From Paragonimus westermani (Eukaryota > Platyhelminthes > Trematoda > Plagiorchiida > Troglotrematidae), in contig QNGE01000118.1 of the NCBI GenBank assembly GCA_008508345.1, forward strand, positions 218,710 through 282,709: a stretch of 64,000 bases of DNA, given 5' to 3'. Numbering within the stretch: position 1 is the stretch's first letter; the number at the start of each line of letters is the position of its first letter. Of this stretch, positions 9,777 to 21,770 are shown in pieces. Made by a program: the position numbers and the translations under genes. Under the pieces are notes generated by a model, which saw only the letters and a list, made by a program, of their open reading frames with translations, was not told the DNA's origin and did no database searches.

Positions 9777-11394
9777 GAATCTGGAAAAATATTTTCACTT
9801 AAATGCACGTAACAAGTAGATTGGGCAAACGAACAACGGAACAACCGATTTTGTCCTGCTGAGCGTTTCTCACTGGTTAAATTAACTGAGGCTGACGTAG
9901 TGTATATGACCATCTCCCCTCGCAAGTTTCATAGAATTTTCACCAGAGCCAAACAACAGTTAAACTTAGGCAATTTCAGTTGGTTTCAACCCGTTGTCAG
10001 ATTGAAAGATAATGTTTCCTCAGCTCAACGTGTAATTCCAGACTGTGGTTGATTAGGCTATGAAAATTTTGAGTAAAATGCTGCTGATCAGCTTTGCCAC
10101 TCTACTTCTTAATATCGTTATTTACTGAAAGTGATAGGGCTAGACTGATTTTCTCGTTCTGATTGATCACGCCGATAAACCTAAGTGAATTATTTAGGTA
10201 CACTTAAGTCCTGCTGATCACACCATACAAACCCTTGCTGTATGCACAAATGAACTCACTATTCCCTGCATGCCTTCATAGGTTTAAAACGCAGTAAATT
10301 GTACGGTTCGCCTTAGATAATGAAGACACCTATTCAACCATCACATTAACAACAGTTACTATAATTCTTTTCATAGATGCCAATGTGATTCATACGTGTC
10401 CACGTTGATGTTAATTTTTGGGAACCTAGAAGGTTTGATTCCAGTTATTCACATGGACTCCTATGAAAATAGGAGATCGTAACCACTTGGGAACCGGACG
10501 CATCCTAAAAATCCACTTCAGCTAGGCAACCCCGCAAGCCAGACTTAAAGCCATTTTTAATTCGACTCACGAGTAAAAACGGAAGGACTTGAACCTTGTC
10601 ATCATCGGTTTTTACTCCACAGCACTTGACTCAGATGTCAGGACCACAAGCGCCTATCACCATAGAGTTTGAGTCAACTGTTGAAACAGTCGGCAAGAAG
10701 CATAATGGAGCATAAGCTTCTTGGTAAATTTCCGAAAAGGAAATGTTGACAAAAACTTCTCAGTTCATCGCATGTTACAAACCTAGACGAAACAAACGAA
10801 CAACAGACAAATCACCTTGGTTCTACTGACCGCTCAACACTAATTAAACCATGACCAAAATTAGCCAATTTTTCGAAGATTCCAAGGTGAAAATGTTCCA
10901 ATAAAAAAATACAAGGGTTCTAAATACCCGAATTACGAAAACTGATATTTAACTCAGCAAACTTACTCTGATGGTGCATATCAGCGTGCTCTAAGGCGAG
11001 AACCTGTTGGGCTGAGCGATAGTGTTTACTTGGCAGCAGAACGAGGGTGAGTGGAAGGAAACCGGAAGTAACTCGTAGACGACTAGGAGACTTTTCCTGA
11101 TGTGTATCAGGAACACTCAACTCGTATATTTTCCATTTTACTGCTACCATTAGGTTGAGCATTTTCATGTCCAGCAGCCAAAATGCAGAGCATGCCTTCT
11201 TCTTGTCATTTCAATTACTAATGCGCAATGCGACAAACCTGACGATCTAGATGAGACTTAACTGTGAAAAGTCGGGGCTTCTTCTGGCATTGAATCAGTA
11301 ACCAGCACGTGCAAATGCAACGAACGCTCTAATAGCTGGACTGCGAAGCGAAGCCGGAAGCTCGGTAATTTTACATCTGGAATCTATAACTCAC
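9777..11394. other. Non-coding stretch, no feature seen
   Basis: No retroelement motif, RNA gene or splice-supported exon was recognised. Minus-strand frames at 9743-9925 and 10920-11168 have no family features. Confidence 0.4.
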
Positions 11395-11499
11395 CCGTCT
11401 CGTTGTTTCTGACGGTCGTTTTATCAAAAGAGACAGGTGAGTGCAGAATTGCCTGCTTGGTTCTCTTTCACCGGCCATACTTGACAAGCAGAAAATGTT
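11395..11499 (-). other. Candidate minus-strand exon, 105 nt, unknown product
   Basis: On the minus strand an acceptor (ACTTACAG, plus CT at 11500-11501) is followed by 35 open codons and a good donor (AGACGG followed by GTGAGT; plus ACTCAC at 11389-11394). The frame reads NIFCLSSMAGEREPSRQFC and continues basic and polar to ETTRR. It is phase 0 at both ends. The pyrimidine tract of the acceptor is poor. Not recognised. Confidence 0.17.
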
Positions 11500-13911
11500 C
11501 TGTAAGTGTACGTTTGCTCGCCTCTCAGTGTTAAGCTGCCGAGAAGACCTTAAACGGTGCCAAATACAAGAGAGTTGCTTCATCAGAAGAAAATGACGCA
11601 ATTGCTGGATAACGTTAAGTTACTCTTGACGACACTCCAGGGTGGTTGGATTTGGCTGTTTCGTAAAAGCACTTGATATCCTCGCATTTTTTTGGAGAGT
11701 GGACAAAACAATCATACCGCGTTTATGATTTCCATCCTCCTTACCGGGCTCGGTATATATCCCACTTAGAAACAGTTACTTTAAACGCAGCCCTGCAATA
11801 CATCTCTCTTGGAATATGAAGCAAGCCAGCGAAATCGGTGAGACAAAGAGTACTGTTTATTTTTGTAACCAGTTAGATGTATGATGGAGTAATCATACAG
11901 TGCTACATGACACTAATTAAAATGTTGCCTATCATTAGTGTAACCCCCCAAAATCCTTGTTTTCTCCAAGTCATTCAAATTGAAATCATAGCAAACGGTT
12001 AGACAAACCCAGAGAATCAGCCACATGATGATGCCTGGCCAGTGTCTGAAAATAGCAGCAAGCAGACACATATCAACATACAATAAGCGTGACAGTTGTT
12101 GATGAGCATAAAAAGTCAGTTAATAATCAACATTACTAAACACGATGTAAAGAAAACGACTGAATTCCAGAGTGGGCTTATCGTGGCCCATTTTCGTTTA
12201 AATCTAGGTACCCTGGCTGCTGAGGTGAAAGTGTGAATGCACAGAGTCTTCCCAAAAACCGTATTGGTCTTCATTATACAATGACAGCGACAGAATCTGA
12301 CAAGATTGTGCCTAACTTTAGAGAGGAAAATGTTATTCAACCCATTATGGCAAAACCGCATGACTCAGCAAGGTGTACATACACAGGCTTGCGAGTTTAA
12401 AGCTGAATACCGTGGGTAAATAGGGCTTTGTGAATAAGCAGACACGAAATTTCATCAAGACACTTTCGCTCTGTGAACAATTTAGTGTATTAAAAGATTG
12501 TGTGATAGCTTGTGGACATTATCGGTATTTTGGTTCAAGTGTTTATTCGCTCACTCTGTAAAGTTCGCCCTATAATTGACAGTCTGTTGAGTACATATCG
12601 ATAAGTTTTCACAAGTTGTATGCCATCGACAATGATATTATTTGCAAATGATCCACCATGAAAGTATACCACATATCTTCGTGACTTTATTCCTGCCTAG
12701 GATGTGTCTTATTTACATGTGCACCGAATGGTTCAGAAGATATACTTTCATGTGAATGACTGTTTCTTTTTATTCTTAATGGTTACCCTAAAAACTGTTG
12801 CTGGTGTGACTTTTGTTTGCTCACTGGTGAAACGCTAGTGTACATTTATACAAGATTAATGGAATTGTAGCAAAACTGGTGTAAGCGGTAGCTGGGTAAA
12901 TGTCGTTTTCCAATTGAATCCAACTACGACATTTATCATATGGAAAACCTTTGCCCGCTTTCTCTCCGGACACTGTGGCCTTTCTCAAACAGCAACGAAT
13001 AACTTTGTATCATGTAGAGAGAGATTTCAGTGACCATACGAAGAAGCGATTTAGTACAACTTCCGAAACACCGTAAGGCAAGTCGGAGTATTCAGTATTT
13101 GCCGTTTTTTCAGTGACAATAAGTGGTATACAACAAAAAGCACAACCGCAACCATCATTACTATCTTAACAGTATGCTTCCACTCATGGAACAAAAGAGC
13201 TGAGTGGACGTTTCCATTTTTTAAAGATAAGGACCTAGAGGGGCCGCCATCCCGGAGATCAAAAGGCAGCAAAGTTTCAAGACCGATCTTCACAGACTGG
13301 ACGATTGCAAAATGACCACAAAAAAAGCTAGAAGTACACAGCTTGAGAGATTCATTCAAACATCTGAAATCATACACACATCGAATATGTTGGGGAAACG
13401 AAACGATCTGCTTGAGGTTACTCAAGTATTAATGAATATTCCACTGAGGAAGACAAAAGAGTTTCTGGGCAAGTGTCCATACCAAACATGAAGTAACACC
13501 GATGAAATCCGGGCAGACAATTTGTCACTGCACGTTAAACCTTTGGTTTTATTTTCTCCATAAACAAATCGGGTAAATCTGCGTTGACCAGCAAAGTCAG
13601 TGTCAGGCTTTTGTTCACCAATATATGAAAAAGCCTTAAATGATGAATATGGATACAGTATAACGTACATAAAGGATGCAATAGTATAGCTCAGAACAGC
13701 ATTGAAATGATTCATTTCTTTGAACATGAATATCCTTTGTAGAAGGAAGCCTCAAAAGTCTGGAGTTATAGTAATTTTGTGTAGTTTTCTACACTCTCAA
13801 TGAAACGCAACAAAACGGAGAGGAATATGCCGTAAGATTCTCAGAAGGAGAAATACACGAGTATTTAAAACATACGGTAATTAAGGCGAAGAAACAATAT
13901 GTGGTTCTTAG
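11500..13911. other. Non-coding stretch, no feature seen
   Basis: Minus-strand open frames at 13051-13425 and 13422-13727 (124 and 101 codons) show no motif. Their composition is mixed hydrophobic and they are within chance length for a window this size. No repeats noticed. Confidence 0.4.
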
Positions 13912-13941
13912 TGGAACGTGCCTCGAAAGCACATATGACGT
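13912..13941 (+). other. Possible 30-nt microexon
   Basis: Acceptor GTGGTTCTTAG (ending 13911) and strong donor GTAAGTTAAC (from 13942) enclose 30 bases. Read after one base, the frame is GTCLESTYD with two bases left over. No partner exon was found nearby. Treat as one of several microexon-like pairs whose combined pattern, rather than any single member, deserves a transcript check. Confidence 0.15.
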
Positions 13942-14978
13942 GTAAGTTAACCGATTTTTTGTCGAGAACTTTCGTTGGAATGGGCCAATCTGAACGGTTT
14001 ACTTGTAGATACGGACTAAACAGCCCAAAACCATGTTAGCTATGAAATGCTGACAGAATGCCCATGTTTATCGTTTCGCCTTTTAAAATGGGTGGTATCT
14101 CTGGACACAAAAAGCAAGTAACACGAGAATTAACAAGACTAGTTTTGCTCTTCATGTCTGACTGGCTCTCACTTCTGCGACTTCTAAGAACGGAAATGTC
14201 TGTTCATGCAACCTGCTACACTATACATTTCATTGTTGCACATACCACAAAACAATTCGATCACGCAAATACTGTATGCGATGACGTCACACAGTGTAGC
14301 TAAATCGACACTGCCAGATTTGTTCATCGTTCGCCCTTAAGTATTTAACGCTTCCCTACAATTCCAAAAATCCCACATAATTTTCCAGCCGCCGTGATGT
14401 GAAGTCAAGAAGAACTGAAGGTGGCACGCTGACAATCGCAGAGGGCATCGCACCTCGTCAATGCCATTTGTCATCAGCTACACAAAACCGTTCATAAAAA
14501 GCACAGGATTTGTGTTCAACATGTTAGTTCATTGTACAAGCTCATCAGTATTAGGACGCTAAGTCTGCCTATAGATTCGTTGTGATTCGTATACTTTTAT
14601 TCACTGACTGTCATGTATATTCCCTGTTTACATAGTGGCACCGTCCAAGTAGATGACGTAGATAAATGGCCTTGAATAAAGAACAGCTGCATTTTAACGG
14701 ATATTCGGTTTTCACAACTTGCATTCATGTGCACCGTCTTGCCACTTTACATCCTTTCTGGTGTAACTTACTACGTGTGTGCGAATAATAAATTCGGACA
14801 GATCCTATGATCTGTAGTGTCGTGGACAAAGAAGCCATTCAAGCTGAGATCACCCGTGTAGATTGAATTGGTTTCCATCAAGTGATGTGGGTGTTAATTC
14901 GAACACTATCTGTCAGACGAATGAATACCAATCTTTCATTTAAGTTCACCAAATTTAGTCAACACCAGTAAAGTTCCT
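13942..14978. other. Non-coding stretch, no feature seen
   Basis: The plus-strand frame at 14058-14303 has no recognisable features. No repeat or RNA gene was seen. Confidence 0.4.
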
Positions 14979-15181
14979 GAACAAGCAACTTGAAGCACTG
15001 CACTCTACAAGTTCTCGCGAGAAAATGTTAGACGAGGAAGACTGCCTAATTCTTCAAAATAACAACAATTCAGGTAGTTTTCACAGATGTTTATTAGGTT
15101 GGTGACATGTTGCTGAACATCGAACCGGAATGCCACTATTCTCTCCATGTATACATGTAGATACACACAAGAATGACTGAT
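14979..15181 (+). repeat. Direct repeat, copy 1 (203 bp)
   Basis: Matches 15316-15518 over its full 203 bases with no gaps and about 11 substitutions counted by eye (about 95% identity). The differences are mostly transitions. The repeat shows no coding motif. See the N entry and findings for the likely assembly origin. Confidence 0.95.
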
Positions 15182-15314
15182 GCGCAATCGCGACCCTAGA
15201 CTGTTGGCTTTCTCAGAGGCAATGTAGATCAAGCGTCACGCACCGGCCCTTTGTTGGCAAAAGGTACTGACGCAATCAATTTCGTTGCCGTGGCAGTGAA
15301 GCTTGATTGAAACC

Positions 15315-15315
15315 N
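15315..15315. other. Single ambiguous base (N) at a sequence join
   Basis: The only N noticed in the window. The second copy of the 203-bp repeat starts at the very next base (15316). A one-base N exactly at a repeat boundary suggests a scaffold join or gap-fill point rather than a simple base-calling ambiguity. Confidence 0.95.
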
Positions 15316-15518
15316 GAACAAGCAACTTGATGCACTGCACTCTACAAGTTCTTGCGATAAAATGTTAGACGAGGTAGACTGCCTAATTCTTCAAAATAAC
15401 AACGATTCAGGTAGTTTTTACAGATGTTTATTAGGTCGGTGACATATTGCTGAACATCGAACCGAAATACCACTATTCTCTCTATGTATACATGTAGATA
15501 CACACAAGAATGACTGAT
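15316..15518 (+). repeat. Direct repeat, copy 2 (203 bp)
   Basis: Second copy of the segment at 14979-15181, starting immediately after the N at 15315. After 15518 the flanks diverge: copy 1 is followed by 133 bases (15182-15314) that are not repeated after copy 2. Confidence 0.95.
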
Positions 15519-16378
15519 AGAAGAATGTTATCCCAGTGTTTGTCCAGCCAAGAATGAGCCTAAAACAGAGTTTCTGCGTCGTGTCTAACATTCACCAGAA
15601 TTATGATGCACTTGACGTCCACGGAGGGTTTCATGAAACTGTCTGACGAACAACTCTAATGTGGGATTAAACACCACAACGTTCACCTATGACAGGCTAT
15701 TCGCCTTTTATACTTGTACACATACGACTGCATGTACATATAGCTGGCTCATGAGATTCAAAAAAGGCCGGTCATAAAATACTGATTTTTCTCCGGAAAG
15801 CGCTCTACTGATAAAGCAGTGGATGACAAAATTCAGCCTAACGGTCAACGTCGCCTATCACATGAAACCACTAACTAGGCGGTTAATTTCTAAAGAAGAA
15901 AAAGTGATGGGTTTTGCCTGACCATGCTTCATTTTTCTGGGATAGCACCATATTCGCCATACATAGTACATCTGTGAACACTTGCCACACACTAGTAATT
16001 TTGAACGTCGATTCCACTTCCGCTGGTCGGTCGAATGCGTATCACTTATTTTCAACCGTTCAGCCCATTACACTGACCATATTTTCAATCAACTCCGAAA
16101 ATTTTAGTCTTTGGTAATGCCCAGTTTGTTTACCCAGTGCATACCTGTGCGAATTTCTAAGTGTGCACTTCAGCTTTGTGCCAAAACAGAATTGGCCTCA
16201 TATTTCAATATTGCCCTACTACTGCTTTAGCCTCTAGGGTAAATAACTTGGGGGCAAAACTAGAATAATCAGTCACAAATATGACGTGATCTCCGCAGAT
16301 AGGTAAACTGTTATTTAAACTAATGCAAGGTTACTGGGCTTCGGTTACACTTGAAACCGAACATGATTCATTTTTCAG
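15519..16378. other. Non-coding stretch, no feature seen
   Basis: Overlapping open frames on both strands around 15858-16117 carry no motif. Nothing else was recognised. Confidence 0.4.
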
Positions 16379-16414
16379 TCAGCGTTGTGTCCGGTTGACC
16401 GTGATAACAAATTC
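16379..16414 (+). other. Possible 36-nt microexon
   Basis: Acceptor TTCATTTTTCAG (ending 16378) and donor GTAAGC (from 16415) enclose exactly 36 bases, 12 codons in phase 0, reading SALCPVDRDNKF. A length divisible by three and both strong splice signals fit the symmetrical microexons described from flatworm microexon genes. No adjacent exon was identified. Confidence 0.25.
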
Positions 16415-18291
16415 GTAAGCGTCATTAGGTTTCTACATAACTACACACTCGCTCTCGCTATGCGCCTCCACAGCCAGCTGAAAAGTAGAACTGCCATTCA
16501 GATTGTCGTGTATTCGTTGAAAGGCAGCAAATGATCTGAGATTGCATTAACCGCTATTTCAGAATGCAAGAACTTCTTTCGGGATAAAATAAGTTCACGA
16601 GGGAAGAAAATACTTCTGAAAAAAACAAGAAATACTTTTAAGTATGACTGGGCAGTTGAACACAACTTCTGCGCACCAACTGAATGAATGAAGCCAGTTC
16701 CCTTAACATGGGATACCATTTGTTATGAGCTGAGCTCTGTCTTGATTGGACCCACTAGTATCGATGATAACAGCCGATTTATTCTGCAAATAACGAATGC
16801 ATGAAGATATTACTCGGTTGCTGATGCTTTACTTGCAAATACTTTTCTAATGCGAAACCTAGTCACCGTTCAGCTGGACCGAGTGCTCAACCCTCATAGC
16901 AAACAGCACTCGGACTCACTATGTCCAGATCTTGGAACATTGCAGTAGTTAGACAAAAAAAGTGTCACTAGGCTAATTTAAACATTATGTGTCACATGCG
17001 TGCAGCAACTGCTTCAGGGGGTTACACTTTTAGGTGTGATAACACGACGACTTTAACGCAATCTCAGAGAATAGATTTGCAGTTTATGAACATGATAAAA
17101 ACACAAAGTGTTAGATATTGAACCCTTTGACTATGATGACGGTCGCTAAGAAACAACCTTGCTTTCCCATTTACTACAGTGCTCAATCGGATCTCCAGCT
17201 TACTGGATGATTGCAATGTGGATACGAAGCGGGTGACATACATATTGTTAATTTTTTGTAGAATTACGGCAAGTAGGATAACAGTGCGAATTAGGCACTT
17301 ATGTTTTATTATCCCCTGCGTGTCACTTCTGTAAGTGCTACTGCCGTACAAATTCAGCTTATAACTTGTTACGTTAGTTCGCTCAAAAATAATGGTTGTC
17401 AGCCACTTGATAGGAAAGAGCTTTTCGAAGAATAGGGTGATTAAAAATGTTCATCCACACTAACACAAGTACGGCATAACCTCTGAAGTTTACTACAGTT
17501 GAACGTACGACAGACTCAGTAATGAACTGTAACGTTCACACGTGCAGCTGATGTACGTTTATACATTAACGTGCGCTCAAGAACTACACATACCAACTAA
17601 ACGAAGGTAACACAGCCCACGTAAATTTGTGTAGTAACGGTGGTGGATTTTGCTTCTCTGAGATCGCTGACATTTTGTGATACAGGTGTGCTAGCGCCCT
17701 TCCATAAGACATTTCCTACTGGTTGTACATGTGTAATTATCAAGGCCGTTATATTATTCCTGACGTAGGTTTTCATACAATAGCTGCATTAGTATAAAAC
17801 TTCAACAAAATTTCTGTTTCATAAATGTGCATAAAATGGATCGAATAAAAAATGGAACTTTTCAGTAAAGTGCAGATGACACCGTGGAATACATCCACTA
17901 TTGTGTAACCACTTCAGAGATGCGAATCTCCACTACGGTGCATTGAGTAAATATTACACTAAACTATTTGCACTCTGGAGACAATAATTGCTGGAGAAAG
18001 AAGTTGGTGAGCTCAGCCAACCATGAGCCAAGTGCAGCGTATATTGCGAAGGCATAAAGAATGCATGTTATGAAAAGTGTGGCTCAACCAACAAGGACAC
18101 ACTGTTACTCTCTGTATCATAAATCAAAAGGGGTTTTCTTCTTCTTGAGAGTTTTGAGTAGACTTTTGAGATTAACATGAGGCGAAATGCTCCTTTCTCA
18201 GCTGATTATGCGTACCTATTCCGCCTTTTTGAGAGTAAAGTTTTACCTAATTTCTACAACATACTTCATTTTAACTTGACAAAGTCGCTAC
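16415..18291. other. Non-coding stretch, no feature seen
   Basis: No retroelement or RNA motif. The minus-strand frames at 16498-16719 and 17064-17351 are unremarkable. Confidence 0.4.
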
Positions 18292-18540
18292 TTGGATCAA
18301 TCTCCAATCAAACTTGTTTTTTCTCATTTGTGTACACCCGATCTGATACAAGAGATTTTGCGATTTCAGGAAGCTGAGATGTGTAATCAAACGTCCTATC
18401 AGCCCAGTTGTACGGTGTGTTGTGGCAAATGGAATTCTCACCAACTGTGTTTTGTCGGATCTATGATCGATCGTTGTAACGTATCATCGTTTAGAACAAC
18501 TAATTCACAGGCTTGGCAACAGTACGATAACCAATTTTAA
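18292..18540 (+). other. Cysteine-containing open frame, unknown
   Basis: Open frame of 82 codons ending at a TAA. After an internal AG (18371) preceded by GATTT the reading is EAEMCNQTSYQPSCTVCCGK and continues with three further Cys. The CCG triplet resembles the CCG motif of tetraspanin extracellular loops, but flanking family residues are absent, so this is probably coincidence. It could be a last exon of a small secreted Cys-rich protein. No signal peptide is visible. Confidence 0.12.
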
Positions 18541-20473
18541 GATAGCCAACAAACTCATGTGACTGATTTAGTAAGTAGCTTATTCGAATAGTCGTGAACA
18601 ACTCATAATGTGCCTTGGGTCGCTGCATTTAAAAACACGCAGACTTTCTGTAATGTCACACTCCCCAGAAACAGCTGAACGCATGGGGATTCCTTCAGGT
18701 TGGTTTTTGTTCGTACCAATTTTTCGTCAAAATCGAACAGACAGATAAAAATGCTGTGGACGCTTACAATAACCCAACATCTGATATATGGCGTCATCAT
18801 GCAAAATGAAGAGTCTTCAACCAGATTTGACATCTGGCTTCACTCTGATCTTGTAGTCCAACGTGTTTAGGGGCATCACATTTGTTGATTTCCATTGCAT
18901 TTCTGCGTGTGTTCTCTTTACCTCTCTACGCTTTATTCCTATTCACTTGTGTGCGGTACCACTTTTTTGATAGAACAGTGATAGAACAGTGTAGCGGCCC
19001 ATCGTGACACCCCACAATTTAAACGTCAATAAGCGCTGGGTTGTAAGTCGACTCAGTTTGATATGTAACAAGGTTGAATGTGCAGAGTGTATTAGGTTCA
19101 GAAGGACAAGAAGTCGCCTCAAAATTCCTGGTCATAATCAGCTTGTCAATACACAGTATCAAGGGGTCTTAAAAAGATTATCTTTCGTTTATTTTTTAAT
19201 GGTAACATCCCAATGGTACATATTGAAGTCGTGTGAGACGATGAGCTTCTATTTAACCTCGGTTTAACAATTACGGTTGGACAATAGCTCAGTTCTTTGT
19301 TTGTTACTGACTCTTGAAGGGGCGTTGTTGTGCACCGGATATATCTCGGCTTTATATACCAAATGATGAAGATGTAATCTCACATATAAGCGTTGTTTAA
19401 CTGGTGAGCAAACTGAACAGAAGACCTAGCCTGTCTCTCTTGATCAGTTCTTCACATTTCATTGGACTTCTGCTGCAATAGAATATAGCATTTTGGTAAT
19501 AGAAAGGGCAGAGCGGCGTACAGTATACTGAGCTTTGTAGTCTGAATTTCTCAACTAGACTTGGTAAGCATGCCACTACTATCTCGCCATCGTGTCTTAA
19601 ACGCACTCCTGTGCATATGAGTGAAACAAATTCTTGACTGCTTGTACCCAGCTGTCTGAATTATTTCTGAATGATGCCTAGTCGAAGGCGTTACCCACTT
19701 AGATCTTCAAAAAATATCACAAACTGTTCATACAGTGTTCTGAGAACTATCTCAGACTCCGTCATCCCATTCGCTTCATGATTGTCTCCACGCAAGTTTA
19801 ACGCCCATCCTCATTTTACGAAGCAACTCTTCCACTGTTCAATCGATCCTGATGGTCAAACTAATGCATGCATGCATAAGATATAACTGGACACGTTAAT
19901 GGAACAGCGTATCGATACATGGAATCAGTTTATGCAATAAGTATGTGGTTAACCTGGGCTAGACCACACTGATAGTACGTAAAACTGTTCTTTTCAATCT
20001 CACGGTAAGTAAGTCGCTGACCTTGTTGCATTCATTCTCGACAGTAACACTTCCTATAGGATGTATTTGGATTTGTCACTCTCGTCATTAGGCATTCACT
20101 AAGTAAATAGAGCATGCTTATGACGGTTTGTCCGGGATGACGTCTAACATCTAATGGAACCATAATGGTGAGTCTGATAATGAACCACAAGCCTGGGACA
20201 AAGTGAATGATAAGATACATATAACAAAATCAAATAAATTGCAACTTATGGAATTGACGACGTGTTATTCGGTATGAGATATATGTTGTAAATTTGGTAT
20301 AAAACTAGGGGATTTTCGATTCATATCAACTGAATATTACGCAATTCACTTCAGCTGTCTCATTTCCACCAGTAACCACAAACAATCAAAATGTCGGCCA
20401 GTATCTCAGTCATTTCTGTGATTCCAACGCGGAGAAGGAAATTACTTGTGTGTTTATCGACTGGAGTTACAGG
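18541..20473. other. Non-coding stretch with minor repeats
   Basis: An 11-bp perfect tandem duplication (TGATAGAACAG twice) lies at 18968-18989 and a (TGCA)n palindrome at 19864-19877. Open frames at 18603-18833, 19004-19267, 19397-19606 and 20032-20220 have no recognisable motif. Confidence 0.4.
18968..18989 (+). repeat. Tandem duplication of 11 bp
   Basis: TGATAGAACAG occurs twice head to tail. Likely a slippage product with no inferred role. Confidence 0.9.
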
Positions 20474-20574
20474 AAAGTTACTGTCTCTTTTTATGTTGAT
20501 CGAGTGGCCTGAATACTACTCGCTAGCTAGTACAGCCGAACGCTTGCAGGCGATAGTCCGGCGGTGCCTGCTTA

Positions 20575-20632
20575 GTGCCACACAGATTCCTGTTCTGATT
20601 TTCCTCTCCTCATTTTGGGTAGCTTAGTACGC
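20575..20632 (+). repeat. Possible 5' LTR remnant (3' part)
   Basis: Similar to 24632-24681: both contain CAGATTC, a T-rich stretch, CTCCTCA and then TTGGGTAGC-T/C-CAGTACGC or its one-base variant (TGGGTAGCTTAGTACGC here). A further match AAAGTTACTGT occurs upstream of each (20474-20484 and 24594-24604), though spacing differs by about 70 bases. Position upstream of gag fits a 5' LTR end. Identity is modest and the LTR start was not found. Confidence 0.35.
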
Positions 20633-20731
20633 AACACGGAATCTGAGGACAAAAAGAAGTCTGCATGCAACTGTCGAGACAATTCAACCCGTGTTTCTAC
20701 CGTTGACGAACAGCAGCTGATTGTCAGAGGC

Positions 20732-21399
20732 ATGGCGAGTATGGAGACAGAAGTTTGATGATTTGCAAATTTTGATCAGTTTGTCCTAACTACCGAGAGA
20801 ACACGAACTGGCAATGTTCTGGTATTGCGTTGTAGACGGAGGCAGACAGATCCAGAGGTAGGTGATTCTTGATGACGACGAAGACAAGAAAGACCTGGGT
20901 AGGACGATCAGCAGATTCAGAGAGTACTGTCTCATGTGGGTAAGCGAAACTTTCAAAAGTTTCCGTTTCTTTCAAAGGAACTGTCATCAAGCAGAATCGA
21001 TCGGCGTGTGACGAGGCTGATGGAGCTGGCTAGGACTTGCAAGTTTTGCAGCTTCAGAAAGGAAGGTTCCATATGCGATTGAATGTTCCTTAGTGTTCAG
21101 GACGGTGCAGTGACCAAGGGAATGCTGACAGTGAGACAAATAACACCTGCCCAGTGTGCTGACATTTGCAGCAGAGAACCAAGGACCCTAACAGTGAAAA
21201 TAGAACAGAGTTCAATGCGATTAGCCGGACACGAGCTAGGCTCAGAGCAAACCCCTGTCTGTTTTACGGTGCACATCATGAACGACTGAAAGAGAAATGT
21301 CTGGCGTTTGGAAAAACTTGTAGGAAGCGCCGGAAGACGAATCACTGCGCCAAGCAGTGCAAATCATTATCCTTCAGACTAATCAGAGAGGAGGCATAG
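20732..21399 (+). pseudogene. Gypsy gag relic with CCHC zinc knuckles
   Basis: Begins around the ATG at 20734 (start of MASMETEV). The capsid-like part is split over frames, with DRRVTRLMELARTCKFCSF and AVTKGMLTVRQITPAQCADI (from 21083 in frame 2). In frame 1 (21256-21360) there are two degenerate zinc knuckles: CLFYGAHHERLKEKC and CRKRRKTNHCAKQC. The expected spacing is CxxCxxxHxxxxC-like, but the second Cys of each is replaced (Tyr and Arg), so zinc binding is probably lost. Frame 1 ends at 21397-21399. Confidence 0.8.
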
Positions 21400-21481
21400 G
21401 TCCAGCAAATGCCGACTGGCATTCGAGATGTACCTGAATCAACAGGGTTTACGCCGAACTTCTTAAGGAAAACAAACGACG

Positions 21482-21770
21482 ACGATGTTCTTGGATTTGG
21501 GCGCATCCACTCAGGTTATACCTTCAGGATATCTTCAAATGGTGGTTGTAGAGCTTCTAGTACGCAACTGTAGATGTGGAATGAATTGAAAACGCAAGTG
21601 TCGGAAGAAGAATGCGTGCCGATCGAGAATCCGAACAACGGTTAATCTTATGTTCGACTATCTTGTTGTGGAAGGAGATTCAACATCAATCCTCGCCTTG
21701 GGTGCCATTCAAACAGTAGACTTTGTGATTTTTCATGATGAAAATTTTCTCCGTGTTAGAAATGCCCGAA
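21482..21770 (+). pseudogene. Gypsy aspartic protease relic
   Basis: In frame 2, TMFLDLGASTQVIPSGYLQ corresponds to the retropepsin active site (usually D-T/S-G-A). The catalytic Asp is kept but the following Thr is Leu. A stop follows near 21588. The same frame later reads LMFDYLVVEGDSTSILALGA (21644-21703), the counterpart of the C-terminal protease flap and 'ILG' region, then a short connector with QTVDFVIFHDENFLRV. Confidence 0.75.

Noticed and set aside
18400..18430. CCG motif as evidence for a tetraspanin loop
   Set aside because: The other conserved Cys and hydrophobic spacings and all membrane segments are absent.
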